DNA from: JARBUG01 sp035628915
GTDB taxonomy: Bacteria; Bacillota; Sulfobacillia; Symbiobacteriales; Symbiobacteriaceae
Length of the DNA: 64,000 nt
Reading direction: 5' to 3'
Assembly: GCA_035628915.1 (NCBI GenBank)
Contig: DASPIW010000030.1
Span: 59,214-123,213, forward strand
Part shown: positions 16,926 through 25,880 of the stretch, in pieces
How positions within the stretch are numbered: the stretch's first letter is position 1
Layout of the letters: every line of letters begins with the position of its first letter
Made by a program: the position numbers and the translations under genes
Notes under the pieces: model-generated
What the model saw: the letters and a program-made list of their open reading frames with translations, nothing else
Told to the model about the DNA's origin: nothing
Database searches by the model: none

Positions 16926-17783
16926 CTACCCCCTCTTGTGAATGGTGATGCCGCCGCTAATCAGCTTCAGAAGGCGCACTGGCAGGCCGAGGCGCGGCCC
17001 TAGCCAGTGCGCTTCTTCGACCATGTCTGTCCGATTCAGGTCGAATAAGAAACCGACCACGGTTCCACTGTGAGCGATGTTCACCCCCAGGGCGCCGCAC
17101 GCCGGGGCCAGCGCTGCTGCCCGTTCCCAGAGCGGATTGGGCAATATGGCCTGATGGACCCGGGCGCTCAGCGTCGCCGCGGTCGCCAGGGCTGCCGCAT
17201 CGCCGGCGGCAACGGCCGTTATGGCCGTCGTCAGCGCTTCCCGCACAGCCGGCTCCTTGCGGCGGTTGGCTTCCTTCAAATCCGCCCGGCCGTTGAAACC
17301 GCCAGTCTCAACCACACCGCCCGCATCCACCCCGATGATGCCCAGGGGCGGCGGCGGCCCGAGCAGTTCCACCCGGCTGCCGTGTACATGATCGACCAGG
17401 GCGATGCCCGGGAACATCAGCCCGTCGGTCGGCTCCAGGCGCCGGCACCGGTCAAAGAGCTCCTCGGGCGTCTTCGGGAGCCCGATCAGGGCTGAAGCGG
17501 CAGCCATGGCAGCGCAGAGGTCAGCGGTGCTGCTGGCCATACCCGCTCCGGGGCGGAGGGGGCTGCGAATCCGGACCTGCCCGCCCCCCGGAATGCCCGC
17601 TAGCGCACGCAGGGTCCGGGGGCGCCCGGCGGGGCCCTGCCAGCGGTCAGCCGACCCCAGCCGCGCAACGGCGATCGCATGGAGGTTGACCGGGCACGTG
17701 ATCAGGGCATCGACGCCGCCTACGGTTCCCTGCACCAGTTCGCCCCACGTTCCCGGTGCCCGGGCTGCGGCAGCCGCGATCAA
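16926..17783 (-). CDS. pduX: L-threonine kinase, PduX-like GHMP kinase
   Basis: A 285-residue GHMP-superfamily kinase. The N-terminal motif ARAPGTWGELVQG and the ATP-binding motif SPLRPGAGMASSTADLCAAM are diagnostic. The C-terminal NIAHSGTVVGFLF corresponds to GHMP motif 3. In this context it should phosphorylate L-threonine to supply CobD, encoded next to it. The start is TTG at 17783, preceded by GGGGGAG. The start overlaps the ancestral stop of the decayed cobT (17782-17780), preserving the original coupling. The substrate is assigned from neighbourhood, not from sequence alone. Confidence 0.8.
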   Translation of the reverse strand: MIAAAAARAPGTWGELVQGTVGGVDALITCPVNLHAIAVARLGSADRWQGPAGRPRTLRALAGIPGGGQVRIRSPLRPGAGMASSTADLCAAMAAASALIGLPKTPEELFDRCRRLEPTDGLMFPGIALVDHVHGSRVELLGPPPPLGIIGVDAGGVVETGGFNGRADLKEANRRKEPAVREALTTAITAVAAGDAAALATAATLSARVHQAILPNPLWERAAALAPACGALGVNIAHSGTVVGFLFDLNRTDMVEEAHWLGPRLGLPVRLLKLISGGITIHKRG

Positions 17784-18224
17784 TGGCTCGTCTCCCCCGC
17801 AGCGCCGGATACGTGGGCCTCGCCAAAGGTGGCCATTTCAGTCATGATCCGGTGCGCCGCCCCCAGCAAGGGCAGGGCCAGCTCCAGCAGCGGCTTCAAC
17901 TTCAGCGCCGGCGGCCCGGCTCAGCACGTTGATCGCAGCGCCCCCGTGCAGGAAGTTGAGCACCATCTGGGGGGTCACTTCAGACGGATAGGCGCTTACA
18001 CCCTCCGCCGTCACGCCATGGTCGCCGGCAACGACCACCACGGTGGCGGGCGACACGGGCGGAGCCACCTGACCGGTGATCGCGGCCAGGTGCACGGCGA
18101 GCTCCTCAAGCCGCCCGAGGCTGCCCAGGGGCTTGGTCAGTGAATCAAGGCGCATGCGGGCACGGTCCGCTGCCAATGCGTCGAGCGGCGGAATCATGCG
18201 GGCTGTCTGTTCAATGCTTGTCAT
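17780..18224 (-). pseudogene. cobT: cobT remnant with internal deletion and frameshift
   Basis: The start at 18224 opens with an intact CobT N-terminus (LDSLTKPLGSLGRLEELAVH, VVAGDHGVTAEGVSAYPSEV, FLHGGAAINVLSRAAGAEV). About residue 114 this jumps, out of frame, to a CobT C-terminus: a second frame reads LELALPLLGAAHRIMTEMAT and ends at the TGA at 17782-17780. CobT (nicotinate-nucleotide:dimethylbenzimidazole phosphoribosyltransferase) is normally about 350 residues. Roughly 600 bases of the middle are missing, including the region expected to hold the catalytic Glu. In its own frame the N-terminal piece stops at 17838 (128 residues). It is almost certainly non-functional, unless the sequence is misassembled here. 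Confidence 0.88.
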
Positions 18225-18250
18225 GACGTTTCTCTCCCCGGCTAGTCTGA

Positions 18251-19198
18251 TCAGAAGCAGAGGTACATGAGCAGGCCGGTAACGAGGATCAAGTGGGAGG
18301 CCCGGTTCATCAGCCGAACAGCAGCGAGAATATCGGCAGCAACCGGTGGGCGCCCGGCGGCGTTCAGGATGGGGCCGGGGTGAGGCTCGCCGTCGTAGTA
18401 GTTCAATCCCCCCAGCCGGACGCCCAGGGCGCCGGCCATGGCTGCCTCCGGCCAGCCGGCATTCGGGCTCTTGTGCTTGTGCCCATCTGCCCGGGCCACC
18501 CGCCAGGCGGCCCCGGCTCCGCCGCCTGAGAGTGCGGCAGCCAAGACCAGCGCCAGCAGCGTAATCCGGGCCGGAATCCAGTTGGCCACATCATCAAGGC
18601 GTGCCGCCACCCGGCCGAAGTACAGGTAACGGTCGTCCCGGTGCCCGATCATCGAATCCAGCGTGTTGATGGCCTTGTAGGCAGCGATCGCGGGCAGGCC
18701 CCCCACCAGGGCGAAGATGAGGGGCGCCGCGACGCCGTCGCTCAAGTTCTCCGCCAGGGTCTCCACAGCGGCCCGCGCCACTTCTGACTCGTCCAGGCGC
18801 TCCGTGTCGCGGCCCACCACCCAGCTCACCGCCCGCCGGGCGGCGTCTATGTCGCCTGCCGCCAGGGGGCGGTGGACAGCCGTACCCGCTTGCTCTGCCA
18901 GACTCCGCCGTGCCAGCAAGACACCCGTTCCAACGGCGGTAACGGCTCCGCCAAGGCGGGGATGGAGCAGCCTGGCCCCCTCCACCACCCCCCACGCGAT
19001 CGCGGCTGCAAGACCCACTACGGCCATCGTCAGGAGGGCGCCGGTGATCAGCCGGAGACCAGGACGCCCGCGATTGAGCACCCTTTCACCGGAGGCAATC
19101 AGCCACCCGATGCCCTGTACCGGATGCGGCAGCCAGCGCGGATCACCCAACACGGCGTCCAGGAGGTACCCTGCCAGTACCGGGAGTGCGCCGGTCAT
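18251..19198 (-). CDS. cbiB: adenosylcobinamide-phosphate synthase
   Basis: A 315-residue integral membrane protein with the CbiB signatures DAVLGDPRWLPHPVQGIG near the N-terminus, ETLAENLSDGVAAPLI and AYKAINTLDSMIGHR in the middle, and SPNAGWPEAAMAGALGV. CbiB joins the aminopropanol phosphate arm made by CobD to adenosylcobyric acid. ATG at 19198 overlaps the cbiP stop in an ATGA, so translation is coupled. Length is normal. Confidence 0.95.
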   Translation of the reverse strand: MTGALPVLAGYLLDAVLGDPRWLPHPVQGIGWLIASGERVLNRGRPGLRLITGALLTMAVVGLAAAIAWGVVEGARLLHPRLGGAVTAVGTGVLLARRSLAEQAGTAVHRPLAAGDIDAARRAVSWVVGRDTERLDESEVARAAVETLAENLSDGVAAPLIFALVGGLPAIAAYKAINTLDSMIGHRDDRYLYFGRVAARLDDVANWIPARITLLALVLAAALSGGGAGAAWRVARADGHKHKSPNAGWPEAAMAGALGVRLGGLNYYDGEPHPGPILNAAGRPPVAADILAAVRLMNRASHLILVTGLLMYLCF

Positions 19199-20715
19199 GA
19201 GCGCCGCTCCAGCCCCATGAGGGCGTATATGCGCGCCATGTCCAGCGCTGAACGGACGGCGCCGGCCAGCCGGTCGTAGGTCTCCTCCCGGGCGCCATGT
19301 GCGGAGCCGTCGGAAGCCGGCGGCGTCAGGCCACGCCGCTGCCACAGCCAGGTGAGCCAGGCTCTGCGCAGCCCGTCGTTATGCCATAAGTCATGGAGGT
19401 AGCTCCCCCAGACCTGTCCCGCCTCATCGGCGGCGCCCAGAATCTCGCTGCCTTCCGCACGGCGCAGCAGCGGGCGGGCGCCCGCTCCCACCGCAGTTCG
19501 GCCCATGTGAATCTCATAGCCCGACACAAACGTGCCGAGGCACCCCTGAAATGGGCCCTGCCCGTGCAGCAGAACGGCCTCCGCGCGAGTCGTCACCTTT
19601 TCGGCGGGGGGAGCGAATTCGGTCTCGACGTCCAGCAGTTCCAGCCCCGGTGTCTCGGCAAAGGCAGATTCGTGACCGCCCGGGTCGCAAACCCGGCGGC
19701 CCAGCATCTGATACCCGCCGCAAATGCCCACCACGGGCACCCCCCGTGCCGCCAACCGCTGGATGGCGGCGCCCAGCCCTGCCTGCCAGAGCCAGCGCAG
19801 GTCGGCCATCGTGTTCTTGCTGCCCGGAATTACCACGGCGTCGGCAGCCCGTAGTGCTGCCGGCGTCTCCGCCCACACCAACCGGATTCCCGGCGCCCGG
19901 CGCAGGGGATCCAGGTCGGTGAAGTTGCTGACCCGCGGCAGGCGTATGGCGCAGATTTTCAAACCGGCCTGGTCATGATCGGAAACGGTTGTGAGAGCCT
20001 GGGAATCTTCCGCCTCCAGGTCGATGTCAATATGGGGGAGCACCCCCACCACAGGCTTGCCCGTCCGCTGTTCCAGGAAGTCGAGGGCGGGTTGGAGCAG
20101 GCCCCGGTCGCCGCGGAACTTGTTGATCACCAGCCCCGCCACCCGGTCCTGCTCCTCGGGCTCCAGCAGCGCCAGCGTTCCGACAAGTGAGGCAAGCGCG
20201 CCGCCCCGGTCGATATCTGCCACCAGGAGGACGGGCGCCCCGGCCCAGGCTGCGATCCGCATGTTGACCAGTTCCCGCTCCCGCAGGTTCACCTCAGCCG
20301 GGGAACCCGCCCCCTCAATCACCACCACGTCGTACTGCCCGCGGAGGCGCTCCAGCGACGTGCGTATGGCGGATGCTGCCGCCTGGAACCCCTCGCGCCG
20401 GTAGCTGCGGAAATCCATGGCCGCATGGGGGCGCCCGTGAATTACCACCTGCGACTCATGGTCACCGCTCGGCTTGAGCAGCACCGGGTTCATGTCCGCC
20501 GTAGCCGCAATGCCGGCGGCCTCGGCCTGGGCGCCCTGCGCCCGGCCAATCTCCAGCCCGTCCGGCGTAATGTAGCTGTTGTTAGACATGTTCTGGGACT
20601 TGAACGGGGCCACCCGCCAGCCATCCTGGCGGAAGATGCGGCAGAGCGCTGTCACCAGCAAGCTCTTGCCCACGTTGGAGGCGGTGCCCTGGACCATCAG
20701 GGTGCGGGCCGGCAT
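19195..20715 (-). CDS. cbiP: cobyric acid synthase
   Basis: A 506-residue CobQ/CbiP amidotransferase that amidates four peripheral carboxyls of adenosylcobyrinic acid a,c-diamide. The N-terminal P-loop domain has VQGTASNVGKSLLVTALCRI and KSQNMSNNSY. The C-terminal triad-type glutaminase domain has the nucleophile segment VVGICGGYQMLG and the His in GSYLHDLWHN. ATG at 20715 overlaps the upstream stop by one base (TGATG). Confidence 0.96.
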   Translation of the reverse strand: MPARTLMVQGTASNVGKSLLVTALCRIFRQDGWRVAPFKSQNMSNNSYITPDGLEIGRAQGAQAEAAGIAATADMNPVLLKPSGDHESQVVIHGRPHAAMDFRSYRREGFQAAASAIRTSLERLRGQYDVVVIEGAGSPAEVNLRERELVNMRIAAWAGAPVLLVADIDRGGALASLVGTLALLEPEEQDRVAGLVINKFRGDRGLLQPALDFLEQRTGKPVVGVLPHIDIDLEAEDSQALTTVSDHDQAGLKICAIRLPRVSNFTDLDPLRRAPGIRLVWAETPAALRAADAVVIPGSKNTMADLRWLWQAGLGAAIQRLAARGVPVVGICGGYQMLGRRVCDPGGHESAFAETPGLELLDVETEFAPPAEKVTTRAEAVLLHGQGPFQGCLGTFVSGYEIHMGRTAVGAGARPLLRRAEGSEILGAADEAGQVWGSYLHDLWHNDGLRRAWLTWLWQRRGLTPPASDGSAHGAREETYDRLAGAVRSALDMARIYALMGLERRS

Positions 20716-21260
20716 CAGAACTCAATCCCCCTCCGGGCCTTGATGCCCGACTGGTAGGCGTGCTTCACCGCCACCATCTCGGTTACCGTATCGGCGGCTT
20801 CGATCAGTTCGGCGGGAGCGCGGCGCCCGGTCAGGAAGAGATGCAGCCGGGGCGGACGCTCCCGAATCAGGCGAAGCAGGTCAGCCGTGCTGACGACGCT
20901 GTTCAGGTCAGGATCAGAGACGACGTTGTTGATCTCATCAAGAATCACCAGATCCCAGCGGCCGGACTGAACTTCGGCGACCGCCTGCTCCCAGGCAGCT
21001 TCAATGGCGGACTGGTGCTCGGTCAGGGGGCCGACGCGGCGCTCCGACACCGTAAAGCCCAGGCCCAGGCGCCGCAGTTCAAAGTTGGGCAGGTGGCTCA
21101 GCCCCTCAATCTCCGCCACCTGCCAGCGGCCCTTGATAAACTGGATCATGATCACCTTCATACCGGCGCCGACGGCTCTGACCGCCTGCCCCATGGCCGC
21201 GGTCGTCTTGCCCTTGCCGTCGCCGGTGTTGATGAGAACCAGGCCCCGCTGCTCAGCCAT
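20715..21260 (-). CDS. cobA: cob(I)yrinic acid a,c-diamide adenosyltransferase (BtuR/CobA type)
   Basis: A 181-residue CobA/BtuR/CobO enzyme that transfers the adenosyl group of ATP to cob(I)alamin or corrinoids. The P-loop LVLINTGDGKGKTTAAMGQA, the IQFIKGRW segment, the Walker B-like WDLVILDEINNV and the C-terminal HAYQSGIKARRGIEF are all present. ATG at 21260 overlaps the end of cbiA by eight bases. Some authors call this gene cobO or btuR. Confidence 0.95.
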   Translation of the reverse strand: MAEQRGLVLINTGDGKGKTTAAMGQAVRAVGAGMKVIMIQFIKGRWQVAEIEGLSHLPNFELRRLGLGFTVSERRVGPLTEHQSAIEAAWEQAVAEVQSGRWDLVILDEINNVVSDPDLNSVVSTADLLRLIRERPPRLHLFLTGRRAPAELIEAADTVTEMVAVKHAYQSGIKARRGIEF

Positions 21261-22629
21261 TACCCCGTTCCTCCTTGTAACGCCGGCACTGCTCAAGAAA
21301 AGCCTCCATGGCTGCCGGCTGTGTAGCGTGATGTACGTGCAGGTAGCTCGCCACTGCGTGATCGCTGCGGTATCCATCGGCGCGCTCGAACTCGCCGTTG
21401 CTGCGGAAGAGCCGCCAGGCCGGCGGTCCGCCGCCGCCCTCCACCCGGCTGTAGTGGAACAGATGGCCGCGGATTCCCAGGGGTTCGGCTGTGCGGTACC
21501 CCATCCCCTGTAGGCGGGGCTGCAGCCGCGCCACACCCGGAATGCACCCCGCCATGGGATAGACCACCCCATCCTCCCCCGTCAGCCCTTCGAGCAGATA
21601 GAGGTACCCGCCGCACTCGGCCAGAACGGGGAGTCGCCGGAGCCAGGCCGCCATGACCGCCGTTCGCATGGGCAGGTTAGCAGACAGCGCCCCGGCACGC
21701 CGCTCCGGGAACCCGCCGCCCAGGTAGAGCCCATGGACACCGGGGGGAAGTTGCTCGTCGGATTCCGGGCTGAAGAACCGGATCTCCACCCCCCAGTGCC
21801 GGAGCAAGTCGAAGGTGTCTTCATAGTAGAACCAGAACGCCGCATCAAGGCCGACGGCGATGCGCAGCCCGGCATAGCGCCCGGCGGCAGCGGCGGCGAA
21901 CGAGGGGTCCGGTTCTGCCATGACGACCGGCCCTGCGGCGTTGGCCAATGCCAGCACCTGGTCAAGGTCCACGTGGCGCTCCACCAGTTCGCCGGCCCGC
22001 TCCATCCACCCGGGCAGGCTCCCAGTGCCGCCCGGGAGGGCGAGGCCGAGCCGGTCTTCGGTGACCCGCAGGTGGGCATCGTGATGGAGCGCCCCCAGCA
22101 TGGGGATGCCGACCGACTCCAGCGCCTCCCGCAGCATCTGGGCGTGCCCCTCGCTCCCCACCCGGTTGCAAATCACGCCCGCGAGCCGGACAGCAGGGTC
22201 GAACATGCGAAAGCCCAACGCAATCGCGGCAGCGCTCCGGGCGCAGGCGCGGGCATCGATCACCAGCACCACCGGCGCCTGCAGGAGCTTTGCCAGGTAG
22301 GCGGTACTGCCCACTTCGCCTCCCCCGCCGGCCCCGTCGAACATGCCCATGACGCCCTCGATCACCGCCACGTCCGCGCCGGCGGCGCCCCGGCAGAAGC
22401 TGGCCTGCACCTGCGCCTGGTTCATCAAATAGGTATCCAGATTCCGGCCCGGGCGCTCGGTCGCCCAGCGATGGCAATTGGGGTCGATATAGTCGGGCCC
22501 GGTTTTGAACCCCTGCACGACGAGGCCTCGGTTCACCAGTGCCCGCATCAGCCCAGCTGAGATGGTCGTCTTGCCGGAGCCGCTGTTTACGCCCGCAATC
22601 ACGATTCTAGGGGTCCCGCGCATCTCCAT
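21253..22629 (-). CDS. cbiA: cobyrinic acid a,c-diamide synthase
   Basis: A 458-residue CbiA/CobB ATP-dependent amidotransferase acting on carboxyls a and c. It has the P-loop VIAGVNSGSGKTTISAGLMR, the segment GPDYIDPNCHRWA and the glutaminase nucleophile segment LPVLAECGGYLYLLEG. The chosen start is ATG at 22629, with GAGAGGTG about six bases upstream; a second ATG at 22623 is possible. It lies ten bases after the btuD stop, in a polycistronic run. Confidence 0.95.
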   Translation of the reverse strand: MEMRGTPRIVIAGVNSGSGKTTISAGLMRALVNRGLVVQGFKTGPDYIDPNCHRWATERPGRNLDTYLMNQAQVQASFCRGAAGADVAVIEGVMGMFDGAGGGGEVGSTAYLAKLLQAPVVLVIDARACARSAAAIALGFRMFDPAVRLAGVICNRVGSEGHAQMLREALESVGIPMLGALHHDAHLRVTEDRLGLALPGGTGSLPGWMERAGELVERHVDLDQVLALANAAGPVVMAEPDPSFAAAAAGRYAGLRIAVGLDAAFWFYYEDTFDLLRHWGVEIRFFSPESDEQLPPGVHGLYLGGGFPERRAGALSANLPMRTAVMAAWLRRLPVLAECGGYLYLLEGLTGEDGVVYPMAGCIPGVARLQPRLQGMGYRTAEPLGIRGHLFHYSRVEGGGGPPAWRLFRSNGEFERADGYRSDHAVASYLHVHHATQPAAMEAFLEQCRRYKEERGNG

Positions 22630-22639
22630 CAGCCACCTC

Positions 22640-23440
22640 TCAAATGCCGCGCACCAGGACCAGCAGGTGTCCCAGCGCCGGGTGCCGTTCCACCACGGCA
22701 TCTACCCCGAAGACCGTGCGCAATCGTTCCGGTGTGAGCACATCAGCCGGTTCACCCGCTGCCACGGCTCGTCCGCCATGCAGCAGGAGCAGCTCGTCGC
22801 AGTAGCGGGCGGCCAGGGAGAGATCATGAATCGCCGCAACGGCGGCCATCTGCCGCTCCAAGGTCAGATGGCGAACCACTTCCATCACCTCGAACTGGTG
22901 GCGCAGGTCGAGGCTGGCAGTCGCCTCGTCCAGCAGCAGGACGCCCGGTTCCTGGGCAAGGGCCCGAGCTACGGCCACCCTCTGCCGCTCCCCCCCGGAG
23001 AGGGTGCTGTGAAGTCGATCCCTCAGGTGGTCGGTCCGGGTCTGGTGCAGCGCCGCCAGGGCCAGGGCGCGGTCCGCGGGTCGCTCCTGCCAGGCCGCTC
23101 CGTGGGCATACCGGCCCATCAGCACCACTTCGAGCACGGTGAAATCCAGATCGGCAGACGGGCTTTGCGGCACCCGGGCCACCCGGCGGGCGACCGCCTC
23201 CGGGGAAAGACGTCCAATCGGCTCTCCCCCCAGCAAGACTGATCCGGAGCTTGCGGGCAGGAGCCCACCCAACAGGCGAAGCAGCGTGCTCTTGCCCGCC
23301 CCGTTGGGACCCACCAGCCCGACCAGGCGCCCCGGGCGCAGCGAGAGACCGACTCCGTCCACCAGCAGGCGCCCGTCCACCCGAAAGCAGACGTCGCTTG
23401 CTTCCAGCACGGCACTACCGGAAGTCTGTAAAGGTGACAT
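22640..23440 (-). CDS. btuD: cobalamin/iron-siderophore-type ABC transporter ATPase
   Basis: A 266-residue ABC ATPase with Walker A GPNGAGKSTLLRLLGG, Q-loop VPQSPSADLDFTV, signature LSGGERQRVAVARAL, Walker B GVLLLDEATASLD and switch His in IHDLSLAAR. ATG at 23440 has GGAGG nine bases upstream and overlaps the binding-protein gene by 26 bases. It powers the importer made with the permease and binding protein just upstream. Cobalamin specificity is inferred from the riboswitch and the cobalamin genes in the same operon. Confidence 0.93.
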   Translation of the reverse strand: MSPLQTSGSAVLEASDVCFRVDGRLLVDGVGLSLRPGRLVGLVGPNGAGKSTLLRLLGGLLPASSGSVLLGGEPIGRLSPEAVARRVARVPQSPSADLDFTVLEVVLMGRYAHGAAWQERPADRALALAALHQTRTDHLRDRLHSTLSGGERQRVAVARALAQEPGVLLLDEATASLDLRHQFEVMEVVRHLTLERQMAAVAAIHDLSLAARYCDELLLLHGGRAVAAGEPADVLTPERLRTVFGVDAVVERHPALGHLLVLVRGI

Positions 23441-24413
23441 CTTTGAATTCCTCCGGATAGAGGAGCTTGGCCAGCTCTTCGGCGCCGCGCACATTCCAAT
23501 GGCTCAGGGTAGAAGTAAGCCGAACCGGCATGGCGTAGACCCGCTTGTTCTTGATGGCCGGTACATTCTGCAGGCTCGGATGGCCAAGGAGTTCCGTGCC
23601 GAAGTCCGGCTTGCCGGGCTCAGGCGACCCGACCAGAATCACGTCGGGCTTCAGTTCGACAACTTTCTCGAGCGTGATCTGCTGCCAGCCCTCCAGCCCG
23701 GCCTCTGCGGCCGCATTAGTGCCCCCGGCGCGAATAATGATCCCGCCAAGCGTGGTGTTCTTGCCCGGGGTGTTCAGCTTATCGGAGAGGCTGATGACCC
23801 GGAGCCGCTGCCCTTCCGGCTTCTTGCCCACCACCGACTCCAGCCGGGCCAGGCGCTCCGATACCGCCTTGATCAGCGCCTCGCCTTTTTCTTCCTCGCC
23901 GTAGAGGTGGGCGAGCAGCCGAATGTTGTCGGCATGGCCCTCGATCGAATCCTGCAGGTTGCTCACCACCACCTTAATGCCGGCTTCTTTCAACTGCTTG
24001 ACCAGATCCTTATTCGCAAACGGACTGGCCACGACCAGGTCCGGCTTTGCGGCCATCACGTCCTCGCTCTTGCGGCCGACCTTTTGCGCTACCTGCTTGG
24101 CCTGCTCAGCAATGTTCGAGTACAGCGGGTTGGTGGTGACAGAGCCAACGGCTGCGAAGCGCTCAGGCCCAACCAGGGCCATGGTGATCTCGTCGTAGCC
24201 GACGGACAGGGTATGGATGCGGACGGGTTTGGCTTTGATCTCAATTACCTGGCCCTCGGCGTCTTTAACCTGGCGGGGCCAGGCCTGTGCGGCGGGAGCC
24301 AGGGCAGAAGCCTTGGGGGCCGTCTCGGAGGCGGCAGGAGCGGCGGCTGGCTTCGTGGCACAGCCGGACAGGAGTAAAAAGGCAAGCGCAGCCACAACCA
24401 AACGTTTATGCAA
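23415..24413 (-). CDS. btuF: cobalamin-type ABC transporter substrate-binding lipoprotein
   Basis: A 332-residue helical-backbone (BtuF/FecB class) binding protein. The TTG start at 24413 lies nine bases after AGGAGG. The signal peptide (RLVVAALAFLLL) ends in the lipobox LLSGC, followed by an Ala/Pro-rich linker. The two lobes include VGYDEITMALVGPERFAAVG and KPDLVVASPF. The protein should capture cobalamin or precursor corrinoids outside the cell for the BtuC-BtuD channel. Family sequence alone would also permit an iron-siderophore ligand. Confidence 0.9.
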   Translation of the reverse strand: MHKRLVVAALAFLLLSGCATKPAAAPAASETAPKASALAPAAQAWPRQVKDAEGQVIEIKAKPVRIHTLSVGYDEITMALVGPERFAAVGSVTTNPLYSNIAEQAKQVAQKVGRKSEDVMAAKPDLVVASPFANKDLVKQLKEAGIKVVVSNLQDSIEGHADNIRLLAHLYGEEEKGEALIKAVSERLARLESVVGKKPEGQRLRVISLSDKLNTPGKNTTLGGIIIRAGGTNAAAEAGLEGWQQITLEKVVELKPDVILVGSPEPGKPDFGTELLGHPSLQNVPAIKNKRVYAMPVRLTSTLSHWNVRGAEELAKLLYPEEFKDVTFTDFR

Positions 24414-24440
24414 GAGAAGCGTCCTCCTTGGATTACGAAA

Positions 24441-25469
24441 TCAGGATTGAGCAACCATCCGACGCCGGTGCCGGAAAAGGAGCCAGAGAAAGAAGGGAGC
24501 GCCGGCAAAGGCGGTGATCACGCCCACCCGAATCTCGGCCGGTTCGACAATCACCCGGGAGACGGTATCGGCCGCGACCAGTAGTGTGGCGCCGCCCAGG
24601 GCGCTGGCTGGAATCAGGATCCGGTGGTCAGGCCCGGCCACCAGCCGGAGCATATGGGGCACCACCAGGCCGACAAACCCGATGATCCCGGAAACGGAGA
24701 CCGCGGCGCCCGTTACGAGGGCGGAGGCGAGCAGCAGCATCCGGCGCACCGTCGGAACCCGCACACCCATGGCCCGAGCTTCTTCATCGCCCAGCAGGAG
24801 CAGGTTCAATTCCCGGCTGTACCAAAGCAGCGCGCCGATTCCACCCAGAATCGGCGGTCCGGCCATGCGGACGTGGCGCCAGGAGCGGGCCTCCAGGCCG
24901 CCCGACAGCCAGTAGACGATCTCCCGCAGCACGTCCTGGTTGTAGACAGTCATGGTGATGATCAGACTGATCACCGCGCCGAGAAACGCGCTGACGGCCA
25001 TGCCGGTAAGCAACAGCGCCGTGGGTGAGCCCCGCCCGAGTGCACGGGCGATCCCAAACACGGCAAGCGCTGCGCCCAGCGCCCCGAGGAACGCCATGAC
25101 CGGAAGGCTGAGCGTCGCATAGCCGTAAACCCCTGCAGCAATGGCCAGCACGCCGCCCAGGGCGCCGCCGGCGCTCACCCCGATGATACCCGGGTCGGCC
25201 ATGGGGTTTCGAAAGAGCCCCTGCATGGCAGCACCGGCGGAGGCGAGACCGGCGCCCACGAGCGCTGCGACGACCAGGCGGGGCGCCCGGACATGCACCA
25301 CGATATCCCGGTATTCGATCCGGTCCGGGTTGCCGAACGCAGCCTGGAGGACCTGCGAATAGGGAATCCGAACGGAGCCGTGAGCGAACGCAACGAGCGC
25401 CGCCAGCAGGAGCAGACCTGTCAGCAGGCCAATCAGGAGCGGAAAGCGCGGGCGGCCGATTGTGGTCAA
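24441..25469 (-). CDS. btuC: cobalamin-type ABC transporter permease (FecCD family)
   Basis: A permease of about 342 residues with nine to ten membrane helices and the FecCD signatures RLVVAALVGAGLASAGAAMQ, NPMADPGIIGVSAGGALG and FVGLVVPHMLRLVAGPDHR. It is the first gene after the cobalamin riboswitch. The start is uncertain. AAAGGAG (25470-25476) is the only good ribosome binding site after the leader hairpin, and the nearest standard codon is the TTG directly abutting it (25469). ATC at 25460 would have ideal spacing. Coordinates use the TTG. Confidence 0.9.
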   Translation of the reverse strand: MTTIGRPRFPLLIGLLTGLLLLAALVAFAHGSVRIPYSQVLQAAFGNPDRIEYRDIVVHVRAPRLVVAALVGAGLASAGAAMQGLFRNPMADPGIIGVSAGGALGGVLAIAAGVYGYATLSLPVMAFLGALGAALAVFGIARALGRGSPTALLLTGMAVSAFLGAVISLIITMTVYNQDVLREIVYWLSGGLEARSWRHVRMAGPPILGGIGALLWYSRELNLLLLGDEEARAMGVRVPTVRRMLLLASALVTGAAVSVSGIIGFVGLVVPHMLRLVAGPDHRILIPASALGGATLLVAADTVSRVIVEPAEIRVGVITAFAGAPFFLWLLFRHRRRMVAQS

Positions 25470-25477
25470 CTCCTTTC

Positions 25478-25519
25478 GAAAGAGAAACAACCCCGGCTCT
25501 CCGTAGAGCCGGGGTTGTT
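25478..25519 (-). terminator. leader terminator of the btuC operon
   Basis: A perfect 15-bp stem (25486-25500 with 25505-25519, four-base loop) is followed on the minus strand by TCTCTTTC. It lies between the cobalamin riboswitch and btuC, with the btuC ribosome binding site immediately after it. It is therefore well placed as the expression platform: termination when cobalamin is bound. Confidence 0.8.
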
Positions 25520-25605
25520 GCGATTCATACCCGAAATGCACCGCCAGGACAGGGCGCAAACACGAGTAGCGCAACCTCTCCCATTTCGCGAGGAGAAGCC
25601 GTTGC

Positions 25606-25775
25606 TACGTCCCTGGCAGGTCTCCTGACTTCCGGATCAGCACATGCCGGCGTCTTCCCGTCCGAATCGGACAGTGACACGCTGCCGGCATACTCCCCGG
25701 TTACAGTGGCGCGACCGTGGCGGATTTTCACCGCCTTCCCTTTTCACCCCGCATGGGGCACCAGGATCGTCTCAG
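25606..25775 (-). promoter_or_regulatory. cobalamin riboswitch (aptamer)
   Basis: The minus strand contains the full set of cobalamin aptamer elements: GGTGCCCC near the 5' end, GGGTGAAAAGGGAA, GGTGAAAATCC, GCCACTGTAACCGGGGAG, GGAAGACGCCGGC and the B12 box AGTCAGGAGACCTGCC (25615-25630). Terminal CCTGG and CCAGG can form P1. It leads the btuC-to-cobD operon and should repress it when adenosylcobalamin is plentiful. Confidence 0.96.
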
Positions 25776-25880
25776 TTATTGTTTGGAGTCTACCATATCG
25801 AGTGGAGATCGTCTACCAGATGTCAGCGTTCCGAATGGTCCGCTTTGACTGCCGGCCCCGGGCGAACGCCTCCCGATCGT

